A stretch of 36,486 bases of DNA from Agromyces bracchium (GTDB lineage: Bacteria > Actinomycetota > Actinomycetes > Actinomycetales > Microbacteriaceae). How positions within the stretch are numbered: the first letter of the stretch is position 1; each line of letters starts with the position of its first letter. The stretch is from positions 1 through 36,486 of the forward strand of contig NZ_WMLB01000021.1 in the NCBI RefSeq assembly GCF_009709675.1. Reading direction: 5' to 3'. Position numbers and translations under genes: made by a program. Below are positions 1 through 10,399 of this stretch, one piece after another. Below the pieces are notes generated by a model. That model was not told where the DNA came from, searched no databases, and saw only the letters and a program-made list of their open reading frames with translations.

Positions 1-32
<32 letters not shown>

Positions 33-70
33 TTCAGCGAACAGGCAGCAGGTGTCCAGCGCCGCCGGGG

Positions 71-76
71 TAGCCT
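71..76 (+). promoter_or_regulatory. -10-like TAGCCT of ftsH
   Basis: TAGCCT lies 9 nt before the ftsH ATG at 86. Transcription starting about 7 nt downstream would give an almost leaderless message. No convincing -35 is seen. The same type of hexamer stands 6 nt before several other starts in this window. Confidence 0.45.
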
Positions 77-85
77 GCTAGCACC

Positions 86-2101
<2,016 letters not shown>

Positions 2102-2136
2102 GCCGCGGCACCGAGGAGGGCGCAGAGGAGGGTGCC

Positions 2137-2733
2137 ATGACGGGGGTCGACGCCGACCGCATCGAGCGCGCCGTGCGCGAACTGCTCCTCGCCATCGGCG
2201 AGGACCCGGAACGCCCCGGCCTCGAGCGCACGCCGCAGCGGGTCGCCGAGGCCTACGCCGACTACTTCAGCGGCGTCGGCGCCGACCCGCTCGTGCACCT
2301 CGCCGACACCGTCGCCTCCGGCGACACCGCCGCGGGAGTGCCCGCGACCTCCGACGCCGTGGTGCTGCGCGACCTCGCCTTCCGGTCGGTCTGCGAGCAC
2401 CACCTCCTGCCCTTCATCGGGACCGCGCACGTCGCCTACCTCCCGGGCGAGCGGCTCGTCGGCCTCGGACGCATCCCCGCCGTGATCGACACGATCGCGA
2501 GCCGCCCGCAGTTGCAGGAGCGGATCGCCGAGGAGGTCGCCGACGCGCTGGTCGCCGGGCTCGACCCGCGCGGCGTGCTCGTGGTGATCGACGCGGTGCA
2601 CGGGTGCGTCACGGCACGGGGCGCTCGGCAGGAGCGCAGCTCGACGGTCACGATCGCGAGCCGCGGGGAGCTCGCCGAGCCCGCCGCGCGGGCCGAGATC
2701 ATCGCGCTGATCGGATCGGGGCGCGGTGCCTGA
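2137..2733 (+). CDS. folE: GTP cyclohydrolase I
   Basis: Converts GTP to 7,8-dihydroneopterin triphosphate, the first step of folate synthesis. The 198-residue protein carries CEHHLLPF at 86-93, with Cys86 and His89 as zinc ligands, ASRPQLQER at 121-129 and GCVTARG with the third zinc ligand Cys157. I chose the ATG at 2137 because AGAGGAGG ends 4 nt before it and the length then matches the family. A GTG at 2098 overlapping the ftsH stop would add 13 acidic, unconserved residues. The usual E-x-H-x-C-M stretch reads IDAVHGCV here, a mild divergence. Its 3' end overlaps folP by 8 bp. Confidence 0.96.
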   Translation: MTGVDADRIERAVRELLLAIGEDPERPGLERTPQRVAEAYADYFSGVGADPLVHLADTVASGDTAAGVPATSDAVVLRDLAFRSVCEHHLLPFIGTAHVAYLPGERLVGLGRIPAVIDTIASRPQLQERIAEEVADALVAGLDPRGVLVVIDAVHGCVTARGARQERSSTVTIASRGELAEPAARAEIIALIGSGRGA

Positions 2734-3559
2734 GGCGGGGCCGGCCGAGCCCGTCATCATGGGCGTGGTCAACGTCACCCCCGACTCCTTCAGCGACGGC
2801 GGGCGATGGTTCGACGCGGATGCCGCGATCGAGCACGCCCTCGAGCTGGTCTCCGAGGGTGCGGACGTGCTCGACGTCGGCGGCGAGTCGACGCGGCCCG
2901 GGGCGGCCCGGGTCGATCCCGACGAGGAACTGCGCCGGGTCATCCCGGTCATCCGCGAGCTCGCCGGTCGCGGGCTCCGCGTGAGCGTCGACACGATGCG
3001 CGCCGCGACCGCGCAGGCGGCGGTCGAAGCCGGTGCCGAGATCATCAACGACGTCTCCGCCGGGCTCGCCGACGAGGCCATGGCCCGCATCGCCGCCGAC
3101 TCCGGGGCGACCTACGTCGCGATGCACTGGCGCGGGCACTCCGACCGGATGGACGACCTCGCCGAGTACGACGACGTCGCGAGCGACGTGCGCGACGAAC
3201 TCGCACGACGGGTGGACGAACTCGTCGCCGCGGGCGTCCCGGCCGATCGGCTGATCCTCGATCCCGGTCTGGGCTTCTCCAAGCGCGGCGAGCAGAACTG
3301 GGAGCTGCTGGCGAACCTCGACGTGCTCGCCGGGCTCGGGCTGCCGATCCTCGTCGGTGCGTCGCGCAAGCGATTCCTCGGTGCGCTGCTGCCCGAGGGG
3401 GCTACGGTCGAGGATCGCGACCTCCCGACGGCGGTCGTCAGCGTGCTGTCGGCGCAGGCCGGGGCGTGGGGCGTCCGCGTGCACGATGTCGCGGGCACCC
3501 GCGTCGCACTCGACGTCGTGCGCGCATGGCAGAGTGGACGACGTGGCCACCACTCGTGA
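2726..3559 (+). CDS. folP: Dihydropteroate synthase
   Basis: Condenses 6-hydroxymethyl-7,8-dihydropterin diphosphate with p-aminobenzoate; the target of sulfonamides. Family motifs appear in order: NVTPDSFSDGG (16-26), DVGGESTRPGA, SVDTMRA, IINDVSAG, a histidine-containing AMHWRGHS segment where others have a MH motif, LDPGLGFSK and GASRKRFLG, ending with HDVAGTR. The length of 277 residues is normal for a TIM-barrel DHPS. The start is GTG at 2726, inside the end of folE; an internal ATG at 2759 would remove the first strand of the barrel. The gene overlaps folB by 17 bp, which suggests translational coupling. Confidence 0.97.
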   Translation: MPEAGPAEPVIMGVVNVTPDSFSDGGRWFDADAAIEHALELVSEGADVLDVGGESTRPGAARVDPDEELRRVIPVIRELAGRGLRVSVDTMRAATAQAAVEAGAEIINDVSAGLADEAMARIAADSGATYVAMHWRGHSDRMDDLAEYDDVASDVRDELARRVDELVAAGVPADRLILDPGLGFSKRGEQNWELLANLDVLAGLGLPILVGASRKRFLGALLPEGATVEDRDLPTAVVSVLSAQAGAWGVRVHDVAGTRVALDVVRAWQSGRRGHHS

Positions 3560-3914
3560 TCGGATCGCCGTCACCGGCATCCGCGTGCGCGCGCACCACG
3601 GCGTGTTCGACTTCGAACGCGAACAGGGGCAGGAGTTCGTGATCGACGTGTCCGTCGCCGTCGATCTCGCATCCGCGGCATCCGGCGACGACCTCGCCCG
3701 AACCGTGCACTACGGCGAGCTCGCCGTCGCGGTCGCGCAGGCGGTCGAGCGCGACCCGGTCGACCTCGTCGAGACGGTGGCCGAACGCGTGGCCGCCGTC
3801 GCCCTCGGCTTCGACGGCGTCGAGGAGGCCACGGTCACCGTGCACAAGCCGCAGGCGCCCATCGAGGTGCCCTTCGACGACGTCGCCGTCACGATCGTTC
3901 GGAGCCGCGCGTGA
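3543..3914 (+). CDS. folB: Dihydroneopterin aldolase
   Basis: Splits 7,8-dihydroneopterin into 6-hydroxymethyl-7,8-dihydropterin and glycolaldehyde. The 123-residue protein shows the family start (IAVTGIRVRAHHGVFDFER), a conserved acidic residue around Glu25, GQEFVID, HYGELA, and the C-terminal VHKPQAPI with the catalytic lysine near position 102. The start is a GTG inside folP; a GTG at 3534 is an alternative. No strong Shine-Dalgarno is seen, so coupling to folP is likely. The stop overlaps the folK GTG as GTGA. Confidence 0.95.
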   Translation: MATTRDRIAVTGIRVRAHHGVFDFEREQGQEFVIDVSVAVDLASAASGDDLARTVHYGELAVAVAQAVERDPVDLVETVAERVAAVALGFDGVEEATVTVHKPQAPIEVPFDDVAVTIVRSRA

Positions 3915-4396
3915 GCCGGGCCGTGATCGCGTTCGGCGCCAACCTGGGCGACCGCGAGGCCACCATCGCGTCGGCCACGCGGGCGGTCGCCGAGGCCGAC
4001 GGCGTGGTGCTCGTCGCCGTGTCGCCCGTGTACGAGACGGCGGCCGTGCGACTCGACGGGATCGACCCCGACGCGCCGCGGTACCTGAACGGCGTCATCG
4101 TCGTCGAGACCGACCTCGAGCCGCACGCGATCCTCGACCTGCTCCAGCGCGTCGAGGCCGAGCACGGGCGCACGCGCGAGACGCGGTGGGGCGACCGCAC
4201 GCTCGACCTCGACCTCATCGACGTGGGCGGCCTCCGCATGGCCGACGAGCGGCTCGAGTTGCCGCACCCGCGCGCGTGGGAGCGGGCGTTCGTGCTGCAG
4301 CCGTGGCTCGACGTCGAGCCCGACGCCGAGATCGCCGGCCGTGGTCCGATCGCGGCGCTGCGCGCCGCGGCGACCGACGAGGTGGTCCGTCGGTGA
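3911..4396 (+). CDS. folK: 6-hydroxymethyl-dihydropterin pyrophosphokinase
   Basis: Transfers pyrophosphate from ATP to 6-hydroxymethyl-7,8-dihydropterin, making the substrate of FolP. The 161-residue protein begins with AFGANLGDRE, has SPVYETAAV, YLNGVIVVET and the HPPK signature RWGDRTLDLDLI, then LELPHPRAWERAFVLQPW. The GTG start lies in a GTGA overlap with the folB stop, and the folK stop overlaps the next start in the same way. With folE, folP and folB it completes the pterin branch in one operon. Confidence 0.96.
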   Translation: MSRAVIAFGANLGDREATIASATRAVAEADGVVLVAVSPVYETAAVRLDGIDPDAPRYLNGVIVVETDLEPHAILDLLQRVEAEHGRTRETRWGDRTLDLDLIDVGGLRMADERLELPHPRAWERAFVLQPWLDVEPDAEIAGRGPIAALRAAATDEVVRR

Positions 4397-4860
4397 AGCG
4401 CACGCACGCCTCGACCATCGTCGCGTTCACGGTGGCCGGCCTCGCGGTCGGCTACCTCGGCGAGCTCGCACTCGTCGCGGGCGGCGCGACTGCGCTCGTG
4501 CCTCCGCTCTCGCTCGCCGTCACCCTCGTCGGCATCGGCGTGATCGTCGTGCTCGTGGCCTGGCCGATCCGGCAGGCCGTGCGCGGCGACCGCAGCCGCC
4601 GGGTCGATCCGTTCCGCGCGGCCCGCATCGCGGTGCTCGCCAAGGCGAGCAGCGTCACCGGCGCGCTCGTGCTCGGCGTCGGCATCGGCATCACGATCTT
4701 CCTGCTCACGCGCAGCGTCCTCCCGCCAGCCGACACGATCTGGATGGGGCTCGCCACCGCGATCGGCGCCGCACTGCTGCTCACCGGCGGGCTCGTCGCC
4801 GAACACTTCTGCACGCTCCCGCCCGACGACCCCGAAGAGGAGGGTTCGGCGCATGCCTGA
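4393..4860 (+). CDS. DUF3180 membrane protein
   Basis: A 155-residue protein with four hydrophobic segments (roughly residues 9-30, 36-58, 75-100 and 115-135) and an acidic C-terminus. It matches the actinobacterial DUF3180 family, which habitually follows folK (Rv3605c in M. tuberculosis). No catalytic motif is visible and the function is unknown. The GTG start is in a GTGA overlap with the folK stop. The 3' end overlaps the next gene by 8 bp, so it is surely co-translated with the folate genes; whether it has a role in folate metabolism is not shown by the sequence. Confidence 0.85.
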   Translation: MKRTHASTIVAFTVAGLAVGYLGELALVAGGATALVPPLSLAVTLVGIGVIVVLVAWPIRQAVRGDRSRRVDPFRAARIAVLAKASSVTGALVLGVGIGITIFLLTRSVLPPADTIWMGLATAIGAALLLTGGLVAEHFCTLPPDDPEEEGSAHA

Positions 4861-5458
4861 CCCCGAGCACGCCGCATCCGACGCCTCCCTGCCGGTCGCC
4901 GCCGGCCAGCCGACGCCGGAGACGACCGGACCGCCGTCCCCGTCGCCGGCGCCCGCGCCCGGAGGCGCGGCCTCGGTCGACGCACCCGCGCATGTCGACG
5001 ACGACTGGCGGCGGGTCTCGCCCAAGCACGTCGTCGTCGAGGTCGTCGGCTCCGTGATCGGCGCCGGCATCACGGTCGCCGTGCTCCTCGTCGTCGGGTC
5101 GTGGTTCGAGCTGTGGTGGGCGACGTGGGCGGGCATCGCGGTCGGCGTCATCGCGCTCGTCTCGATCGCCCTGGAGCCGCGCCGAGTGCGTTCGATCGGC
5201 TATCGCCGCCGGGCCGACGACCTCGTCTTCCGGCGGGGCATCATGTTCCAGCGTCAGGTCGCCGTGCCCTACGGCCGAATGCAGCTCGTCGACATCACGC
5301 GGGGGCCCGTGTCGCGGGCGCTCGGCCTCGCCGACCTGAAGTTCGTGACCGCCGCCGCGTCGACCGCCGTGACGTTGCCCGGGCTTCCGCTCGAAGAGGC
5401 CGAGCGGCTCCGCGACGAACTCGTCGCCCTCGCCGAGACCCGCCGGGCGGGCCTGTGA
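4853..5458 (+). CDS. Bacterial PH-domain membrane protein (YdbS-like)
   Basis: The 201-residue protein has a Pro/Ala-rich disordered N-terminus (1-45), two membrane segments (about 63-82 and 86-105) and one bacterial PH (bPH2/DUF304) domain with the hallmarks YRRRADDLVFRRGIMFQRQVAVPYGRMQLVDITRGP and RALGLADLKFVT. Such proteins are encoded with a larger multi-domain partner, exactly as here (next gene, GTGA overlap). In Bacillus the ydbST pair belongs to the SigW envelope-stress regulon and gives resistance to certain bacteriocins; a similar role here is only inference. Confidence 0.85.
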   Translation: MPDPEHAASDASLPVAAGQPTPETTGPPSPSPAPAPGGAASVDAPAHVDDDWRRVSPKHVVVEVVGSVIGAGITVAVLLVVGSWFELWWATWAGIAVGVIALVSIALEPRRVRSIGYRRRADDLVFRRGIMFQRQVAVPYGRMQLVDITRGPVSRALGLADLKFVTAAASTAVTLPGLPLEEAERLRDELVALAETRRAGL

Positions 5459-7098
5459 CCGAGCCCGCCGTCCGCGCTCCGATCGGCCCGCTCGCCGACG
5501 GCGAGTGGCATCGGCTGCACCCGGCGAGCCCGCTGCTGCGCGGCGGACTGGTGTTCCTCGCCGTGCTGGGCTTCGTGCTGGCGAACCTGCGCGAGCGCGT
5601 CGTCGAGGTGTTCGTGCTGTTCTTCGCGCCCGGCGCCGAGTCGCCCGGCGAGACGCCCGAGTTCGGCGGCGACTGGGCGGAGGACCCGGTCACCGGCATC
5701 GTGGCGAACGGGCTCGTCGGGTGGGCCCTGCTCGCCCTGGCCGCCGTCATCGTGCTCGTCGTCCTGGGGTTCTGGTTCGCGTGGCGCATGCACACGTTCC
5801 GGGTCACCGACGAGGCGCTCGAGGTGCGCAGCGGCATCCTGTTCCGCTCGCACCGCAGCGCGCGCCTCGACCGCATCCAGGGCATCAACGTCGCGCGGCC
5901 CGTGTTCGCCCGGCTCTTCGGCGCCGCCAAGCTCGACGTCTCGGTCGCGGGGCAGTCGGGCAACGTCGACCTGTCCTACCTCGGCTCGGCGCAGGCCGAT
6001 CGCCTGCGGGGCGACCTGCTGCGCCTGGCGTCGGGCACCCGACGCCAGGAGGCGGTGGCGACGGCCGTCGGCGACGCCGTCGTCGCGGCGGGGGCGGATG
6101 CCGCGGGCGCCCTGCCGCTCGCTCCCGGCGCGCCGTCGGTGGTCGATCGCGCCGGCGCGGTCGTCGGTCGCCGCGTCGACGAGTTCCTCGCGCCCGAGCT
6201 CGACCCCGACCTCGCACCGCCCGAATCCGTGGTTCGACTCCCACTGCCTCGCGCGATCGCCTCCGCGCTCCTCGGCGGATCGATGATCTGGCTCGTCGTG
6301 ATCATCGCGATCATCGTCGTCTCGCTGACGACCGGCACGCTGTGGATGCTGTTCACGTTCATCCCCGCCGCGATCGGCGTGGTGAGCTACCTGTGGTCGC
6401 GGATCACCGGGTCGCTGCGCTACTCGATCGCCGGCACGCGCGACGGCGTCCGCATCGGGTCCGGGCTGCTCTCGACCGCGAACCAGACCATCCCGCCCGG
6501 TCGTGTCCACGCGATCGAGGCGTCGCAGTGGCTCCTGTGGCGCGCGTTCGGATGGTGGACCGTGCGCGTCAACGTCGCCGGCCAGTCGATCTCGCAGGCG
6601 GGGGACGCCGCCCGTCGCACGCTCGTGCTCCCCGTCGGCACCGCCGACGACGTCCGACGGGTGATCGGCCTGCTCGCGCCCGACGCGCTCGACGACCTCG
6701 TTCCGCTGCTCGATGCCGGCCTCGCCGGCACGGGCCCCGCAGCGGGGTTCACCTCGGCGCCGCGGCGTGCGGCGTGGATCCGGCCGTTCTCGTGGCGCCG
6801 GATCGGCATCGCCGTCGAGGGCGGCACGGCGGTGCTCCGCAGCGGCTGGCTGCTCCGTCGCCTGGTGCTCGTGCCGCTCGCGCGCATGCAGTCCGTCGCC
6901 GTCGCGGCCGGGCCGGTGCGACGCGGTCTCGGACTCGAGTCCGTCCGCATCCACACGGTGGCCGGACCGATCGCGCCCGAGGTCCCCGCACTCGATCGCG
7001 CGGACGCGACCGCCGCGTTCACGGCCATCGCGGCGGAAGCCGTCGACCGGGCCCTCCACGACCGCACCGACCGGTGGGGGGTCGAGCATGCGTCCTGA
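5455..7098 (+). CDS. Triple bacterial PH-domain membrane protein (YdbT-like)
   Basis: A 547-residue protein with two N-terminal membrane segments (about 28-47 and 84-110), a first PH domain (FRVTDEALEVRSGILFR onward, with RLDRIQGINVARP), two further membrane segments (about 272-292 and 297-316), a second PH domain (YSIAGTRDGVRIGSGLL, with IPPGRVHAIE), and a third near the C-terminus (RSGWLLRRLVLVPLARMQSVAV). This is the YdbT architecture and pairs with the preceding YdbS-like protein. The start is a GTG overlapping the preceding stop. M. tuberculosis has Rv3604c, a different-looking membrane protein, in this slot. Confidence 0.85.
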   Translation: MTEPAVRAPIGPLADGEWHRLHPASPLLRGGLVFLAVLGFVLANLRERVVEVFVLFFAPGAESPGETPEFGGDWAEDPVTGIVANGLVGWALLALAAVIVLVVLGFWFAWRMHTFRVTDEALEVRSGILFRSHRSARLDRIQGINVARPVFARLFGAAKLDVSVAGQSGNVDLSYLGSAQADRLRGDLLRLASGTRRQEAVATAVGDAVVAAGADAAGALPLAPGAPSVVDRAGAVVGRRVDEFLAPELDPDLAPPESVVRLPLPRAIASALLGGSMIWLVVIIAIIVVSLTTGTLWMLFTFIPAAIGVVSYLWSRITGSLRYSIAGTRDGVRIGSGLLSTANQTIPPGRVHAIEASQWLLWRAFGWWTVRVNVAGQSISQAGDAARRTLVLPVGTADDVRRVIGLLAPDALDDLVPLLDAGLAGTGPAAGFTSAPRRAAWIRPFSWRRIGIAVEGGTAVLRSGWLLRRLVLVPLARMQSVAVAAGPVRRGLGLESVRIHTVAGPIAPEVPALDRADATAAFTAIAAEAVDRALHDRTDRWGVEHAS

Positions 7099-7849
7099 CC
7101 AGCGGGCCGGTCGCCTCGGCGTCGGCACGATCGGAGCGGGCCGGGTGGGCGCCGTCCTCGCCTCGGCGCTGGGCGGCGCGGGCCACGCGCTCACTGGCAT
7201 CGCCGCAGTGTCCGACGCGAGCCGGGAACGCGCCGCGGCGATGCTGCCCGAGGTGCCGGTCCTCGCGCTGCCCGAGATCGTGGAGCGCAGCGAGCTGGTG
7301 CTGCTCGCGGTTCCCGGCGACGAACTCCGCACCCTCGTGGAGGGGCTCGCGACCGCCGGCGCGTGGCGACCCGGGCAGCTCGTCGTGCACACCGCTGCGG
7401 CGCACGGCGTCGGCGTGCTCGAGCCCGCGATGCGGGCCGGCGCGATCCCGCTCGCCATCCACCCGGCCATGTCGTTCACGGGCACGAGCGTCGACCTGGG
7501 GCGCCTCGCGGGAACGTGGTTCGCCGTCACCGCGCCCGCGCCGGTCCTGCCGATCGCGCAGGCGCTCGTCGTCGAGATGGGCGGCGAGCCGTTCGTCGTG
7601 GCCGAGGCCGATCGCCCCGCGTACGCCGAGGCGATCGACACGGCGGTCTCGTTCTCGTCGGCGATCGTCGACCAGGCCACCGGCATCCTCGAGGGCATCG
7701 GGATGCCCCGCGCCGGCGCCGTGCTCGCACCGCTCGTCCGCAGCGCGGTCGAGAACGCCCTCGCCCGCCACGACCCGGGACCGATGGTCGACGGGACGGC
7801 TACGATCGACGAGGCCGATGACGATCGGCCGTCGGGAGGTCGGGTGTGA
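7088..7849 (+). CDS. Rossmann/DUF2520 oxidoreductase-like protein
   Basis: A 253-residue protein with an N-terminal dinucleotide-binding fold (GTIGAGRVGAVLASAL, a GxGxxG loop near residues 11-16), the segment LLAVPGDELR, then HPAMSFTG and a helical C-terminal DUF2520 domain. The architecture is that of the 6-phosphogluconate-dehydrogenase-like, ketopantoate-reductase-like superfamily. It overlaps the preceding gene by 11 bp and panC by 4 bp, as its equivalent Rv3603c does beside panC. A role in pantothenate synthesis, such as NADPH-dependent ketopantoate reduction, is plausible from position but not proven; no panE or panB is present in the window. Confidence 0.85.
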   Translation: MRPDQRAGRLGVGTIGAGRVGAVLASALGGAGHALTGIAAVSDASRERAAAMLPEVPVLALPEIVERSELVLLAVPGDELRTLVEGLATAGAWRPGQLVVHTAAAHGVGVLEPAMRAGAIPLAIHPAMSFTGTSVDLGRLAGTWFAVTAPAPVLPIAQALVVEMGGEPFVVAEADRPAYAEAIDTAVSFSSAIVDQATGILEGIGMPRAGAVLAPLVRSAVENALARHDPGPMVDGTATIDEADDDRPSGGRV

Positions 7850-8778
7850 CGGGCGACGAGCGGGCACCTCGCAGCGGCAGCGTCGCAGCGGCCGACGCCG
7901 ACGGCGTCGGAGCCGCCTCGCGGACCGCGGCGCCCCGGGTGCACGGCACCATCGCCGGCATCCGCGACGCGGTGACGGGGCTGCGCGCTGCGCAGCGGTC
8001 GGTCGCGCTCGTCCCGACCATGGGCGCGCTCCACGACGGGCACCTCGCGCTCGTGCGCAGGGCGCACGAGATCGCCGACGCGGTCGTCGTGTCGATCTTC
8101 GTGAACCCGCTCCAGTTCGGGGTGGGGGAGGACCTCGATCGCTACCCGCGCACCCTCGACGCCGACGTCGCGGCGCTCGCGCGGGAGGGCGTCGAGTTCG
8201 TGTTCGCGCCCACCGCCGACGAGATGTACCCGGAGGGGGCCGTCGAGACGAGCCTCGCCGCCGGTCACGTCGGCACGCTCTACGAGGGCGCCTCCCGGCC
8301 GGGTCACTTCGACGGCATGCTCACCGTCGTCGCGAAGCTCTTCCACATCGTGCAGCCCGACACGGCCGTGTTCGGCCAGAAGGACGCGCAGCAGGTCTTC
8401 CTCGTCCGCCGCATGGTCGCCGACCTGAACGCGCCGCTCGCGATCGAGGTCGTTCCGACGGTGCGCGAGCCCGACGGTCTCGCGCTGTCGAGCCGCAACC
8501 GGTACCTCGACGCCGGCGGGCGTCGCGCGGCACTGGCGCTCTCGGAGTCGCTCGCCGCCGCCGAGGCCGCCGCGGGCGAGGGGTTGGACGAGGTGCTCGC
8601 CGAGGCGGCCGCCGCGTTCGGCGACCACGAGGCCATCGAGCTCGACTACCTGGTCGTCGTCGACCCGGCGACCTTCCTGCCCGTCGACGAGGGCGCGACC
8701 GGCGAGGCGACGGTGCTCGTGGCGGCCCGAGTGGGCGGCACCCGGCTGATCGACAACGCCGGCATCGTGCTGGGCTGA
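7846..8778 (+). CDS. panC: Pantothenate synthetase
   Basis: ATP-dependent condensation of pantoate with beta-alanine to give pantothenate. Motifs: PTMGALHDGHLALV at about 57-70 (HxGH nucleotide-binding signature), FVNPLQFGVGEDLDRYPR, GHFDGMLTVVAKLF, FGQKDAQQ and LALSSRNRYL (KMSKS-like loop). The GTG start is set by GGGAGG at 7834-7839, 6 nt upstream, and overlaps the previous stop as GTGA. The 310-residue product therefore carries about 30 extra low-complexity N-terminal residues compared with the usual 280. panD and coaX, which follow panC in mycobacteria, are absent. Confidence 0.96.
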   Translation: MTGDERAPRSGSVAAADADGVGAASRTAAPRVHGTIAGIRDAVTGLRAAQRSVALVPTMGALHDGHLALVRRAHEIADAVVVSIFVNPLQFGVGEDLDRYPRTLDADVAALAREGVEFVFAPTADEMYPEGAVETSLAAGHVGTLYEGASRPGHFDGMLTVVAKLFHIVQPDTAVFGQKDAQQVFLVRRMVADLNAPLAIEVVPTVREPDGLALSSRNRYLDAGGRRAALALSESLAAAEAAAGEGLDEVLAEAAAAFGDHEAIELDYLVVVDPATFLPVDEGATGEATVLVAARVGGTRLIDNAGIVLG

Positions 8779-8823
8779 GCCGAGGCATCCGGCTGCCCTT
8801 CAGGTCGGCGCGCAGCGGCGGGA

Positions 8824-8829
8824 TACGCT
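8824..8829 (+). promoter_or_regulatory. Candidate -10 (TACGCT) for lysS
   Basis: TACGCT followed by GGTGGG resembles the leaderless-gene promoters elsewhere in the window, but no start codon follows at 6 nt. Transcription from here would give lysS a leader of about 50 nt that contains the palindrome at 8838-8853. Confidence 0.35.
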
Positions 8830-8837
8830 GGTGGGTG

Positions 8838-8853
8838 GCATCCGCTCGGATGC
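8838..8853. repeat. Perfect 7-2-7 inverted repeat before lysS
   Basis: GCATCCG-CT-CGGATGC lies 35 bp before the lysS ATG. It is built from both orientations of the window's over-represented GGCATCCG/CGGATGCC word. It could be an operator or a hairpin in the lysS leader. Confidence 0.6.
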
Positions 8854-8888
8854 GCGCCCCACGAACCCACCCCCACACCGGAGACGCC

Positions 8889-10397
8889 ATGGCCGACGAG
8901 ACCACGCACGAGCCGACCGCCGAGGAGATCTCGGAGCAGAAGGCCGTGCGACTGGCCAAGCGCGAGCGGCTCATCGCCGACGCCGCCGACCTCGGCGACG
9001 GCGCGTACCCGGTCTCGGTGCCCGTGACCACGACGATCCCCGAGGTTCGCGCGCGGTTCGTCGGCCTCGGCGTCGACGAGCGCAGCGGCGAGACGGTCGG
9101 CGTGTCCGGCCGCGTCGTGCACCTCCGCAACACGGGAAAGCTCTGCTTCGCGGCCCTCCAGTCGGGCGACGGCAGCCGGATCCAGGCCATGGTCTCGCTC
9201 GGCGAGGTCGGCGAGGAGGCGCTCGCGGCGTGGAAGGAGCTCGTCGACCTCGGCGACCACGTGTTCGTCGCGGGCGAGGTCATCACGAGCCGCCGTGGCG
9301 AGCTCTCGATCATGGCGACCGAGTGGCGGATGGCGGCGAAGGCCATCAACCCGCTGCCGAACCTGCACAACGAGCTCTCCGAGGAGACGCGCGTGCGCAG
9401 CCGCTACCTCGACCTGATCGCGCGCGAGCAGGCGCGACGCAACGTGATCGACCGGGCCACGGTCAACGCGAGCCTCCGCTCGACGTTCACGAGCCTCGGG
9501 TTCGTCGAGGTCGAGACCCCCATGCTCCAGGTCATGCACGGCGGCGCGTCGGCGCGCCCGTTCGTGACGCACTCCAACGCGTTCGACACCGAGCTGTACC
9601 TGCGCATCGCGCCCGAGCTCTACCTCAAGCGCGCCGTCGTCGGCGGCATCGAGCGCGTGTTCGAGATCAACCGCAACTTCCGCAACGAGGGCGCCGACTC
9701 GACGCACAGCCCCGAGTTCGCGATGCTCGAGGCCTACCAGGCCTATGGCGACTACAACTCGATCGCCGACCTGACCCAGAAGCTCATCCAGGACGCCGCG
9801 TTCGCGGTCGCGGGCTCGCACGTGGTCACGTGGGCCGACGGCACCGAGTACGACCTCGGCGGCGAATGGGACCGGCTCTCGATGTACGGCTCGCTCTCCG
9901 CGGCGGTCGGCGAGGAGATCACCCCCGAGACCCCCATGTCGCGCCTGAAGGAGCTCGCCGACGACGTCGAGATCGAGGTCGACCACCCGCTGCCGGGCAA
10001 GTACGTCGAGGAGCTCTGGGAGCACCACGTGAAGTCGGGCCTCACCCGTCCGACGTTCGTCATGGACTTCCCGCTCGACACCTCGCCGCTCGTGCGCCAG
10101 CACCGCTCGATCCCCGGCGTCGTCGAGAAGTGGGACCTCTACGTGCGCGGCTTCGAGCTCGCCACGGGCTACTCCGAGCTCGTCGACCCCGTCGTGCAGC
10201 GCGAACGGTTCGTCGAGCAGTCGCGCCTCGCCGCGGGCGGCGACCCCGAGGCGATGCGCCTCGACGAGGAGTTCCTGCGGGCGCTGGAGTTCGGCATGCC
10301 CCCGACGGGCGGCATGGGCATGGGCATCGACCGCCTCCTGATGGCGGTCACCGGCCTCGGCATCCGCGAGACGATCCTCTTCCCCCTGGTCAAGTGA
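8889..10397 (+). CDS. lysS: Lysyl-tRNA synthetase, class II
   Basis: Charges tRNA-Lys. The 502-residue protein has an N-terminal OB-fold anticodon-binding domain (VSGRVVHLRNTGKLCFAALQ, then MATEWRMAAKAI) and a class II catalytic core: motif 1 region RATVNASLRSTFTSLGFVEVETP, motif 2 INRNFRNEGADSTHSPEF, and motif 3 GMGMGIDRLLMAVTG. The length is normal. The ATG at 8889 gives the typical acidic, Glu-rich start; no good Shine-Dalgarno precedes it. In M. tuberculosis lsr2 and clpC1 follow lysS directly; here about 12.8 kb of other genes intervene before clpC. Confidence 0.97.
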   Translation: MADETTHEPTAEEISEQKAVRLAKRERLIADAADLGDGAYPVSVPVTTTIPEVRARFVGLGVDERSGETVGVSGRVVHLRNTGKLCFAALQSGDGSRIQAMVSLGEVGEEALAAWKELVDLGDHVFVAGEVITSRRGELSIMATEWRMAAKAINPLPNLHNELSEETRVRSRYLDLIAREQARRNVIDRATVNASLRSTFTSLGFVEVETPMLQVMHGGASARPFVTHSNAFDTELYLRIAPELYLKRAVVGGIERVFEINRNFRNEGADSTHSPEFAMLEAYQAYGDYNSIADLTQKLIQDAAFAVAGSHVVTWADGTEYDLGGEWDRLSMYGSLSAAVGEEITPETPMSRLKELADDVEIEVDHPLPGKYVEELWEHHVKSGLTRPTFVMDFPLDTSPLVRQHRSIPGVVEKWDLYVRGFELATGYSELVDPVVQRERFVEQSRLAAGGDPEAMRLDEEFLRALEFGMPPTGGMGMGIDRLLMAVTGLGIRETILFPLVK

Positions 10398-10399
10398 CC

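Noticed and set aside
5505..8888. A long open frame running in phase into lysS from far upstream
   Set aside because: It is Arg/Ala/Pro-rich, runs over the PH-domain, DUF2520 and panC genes in another frame, and has no family resemblance; it is the usual open shadow frame of GC-rich DNA.
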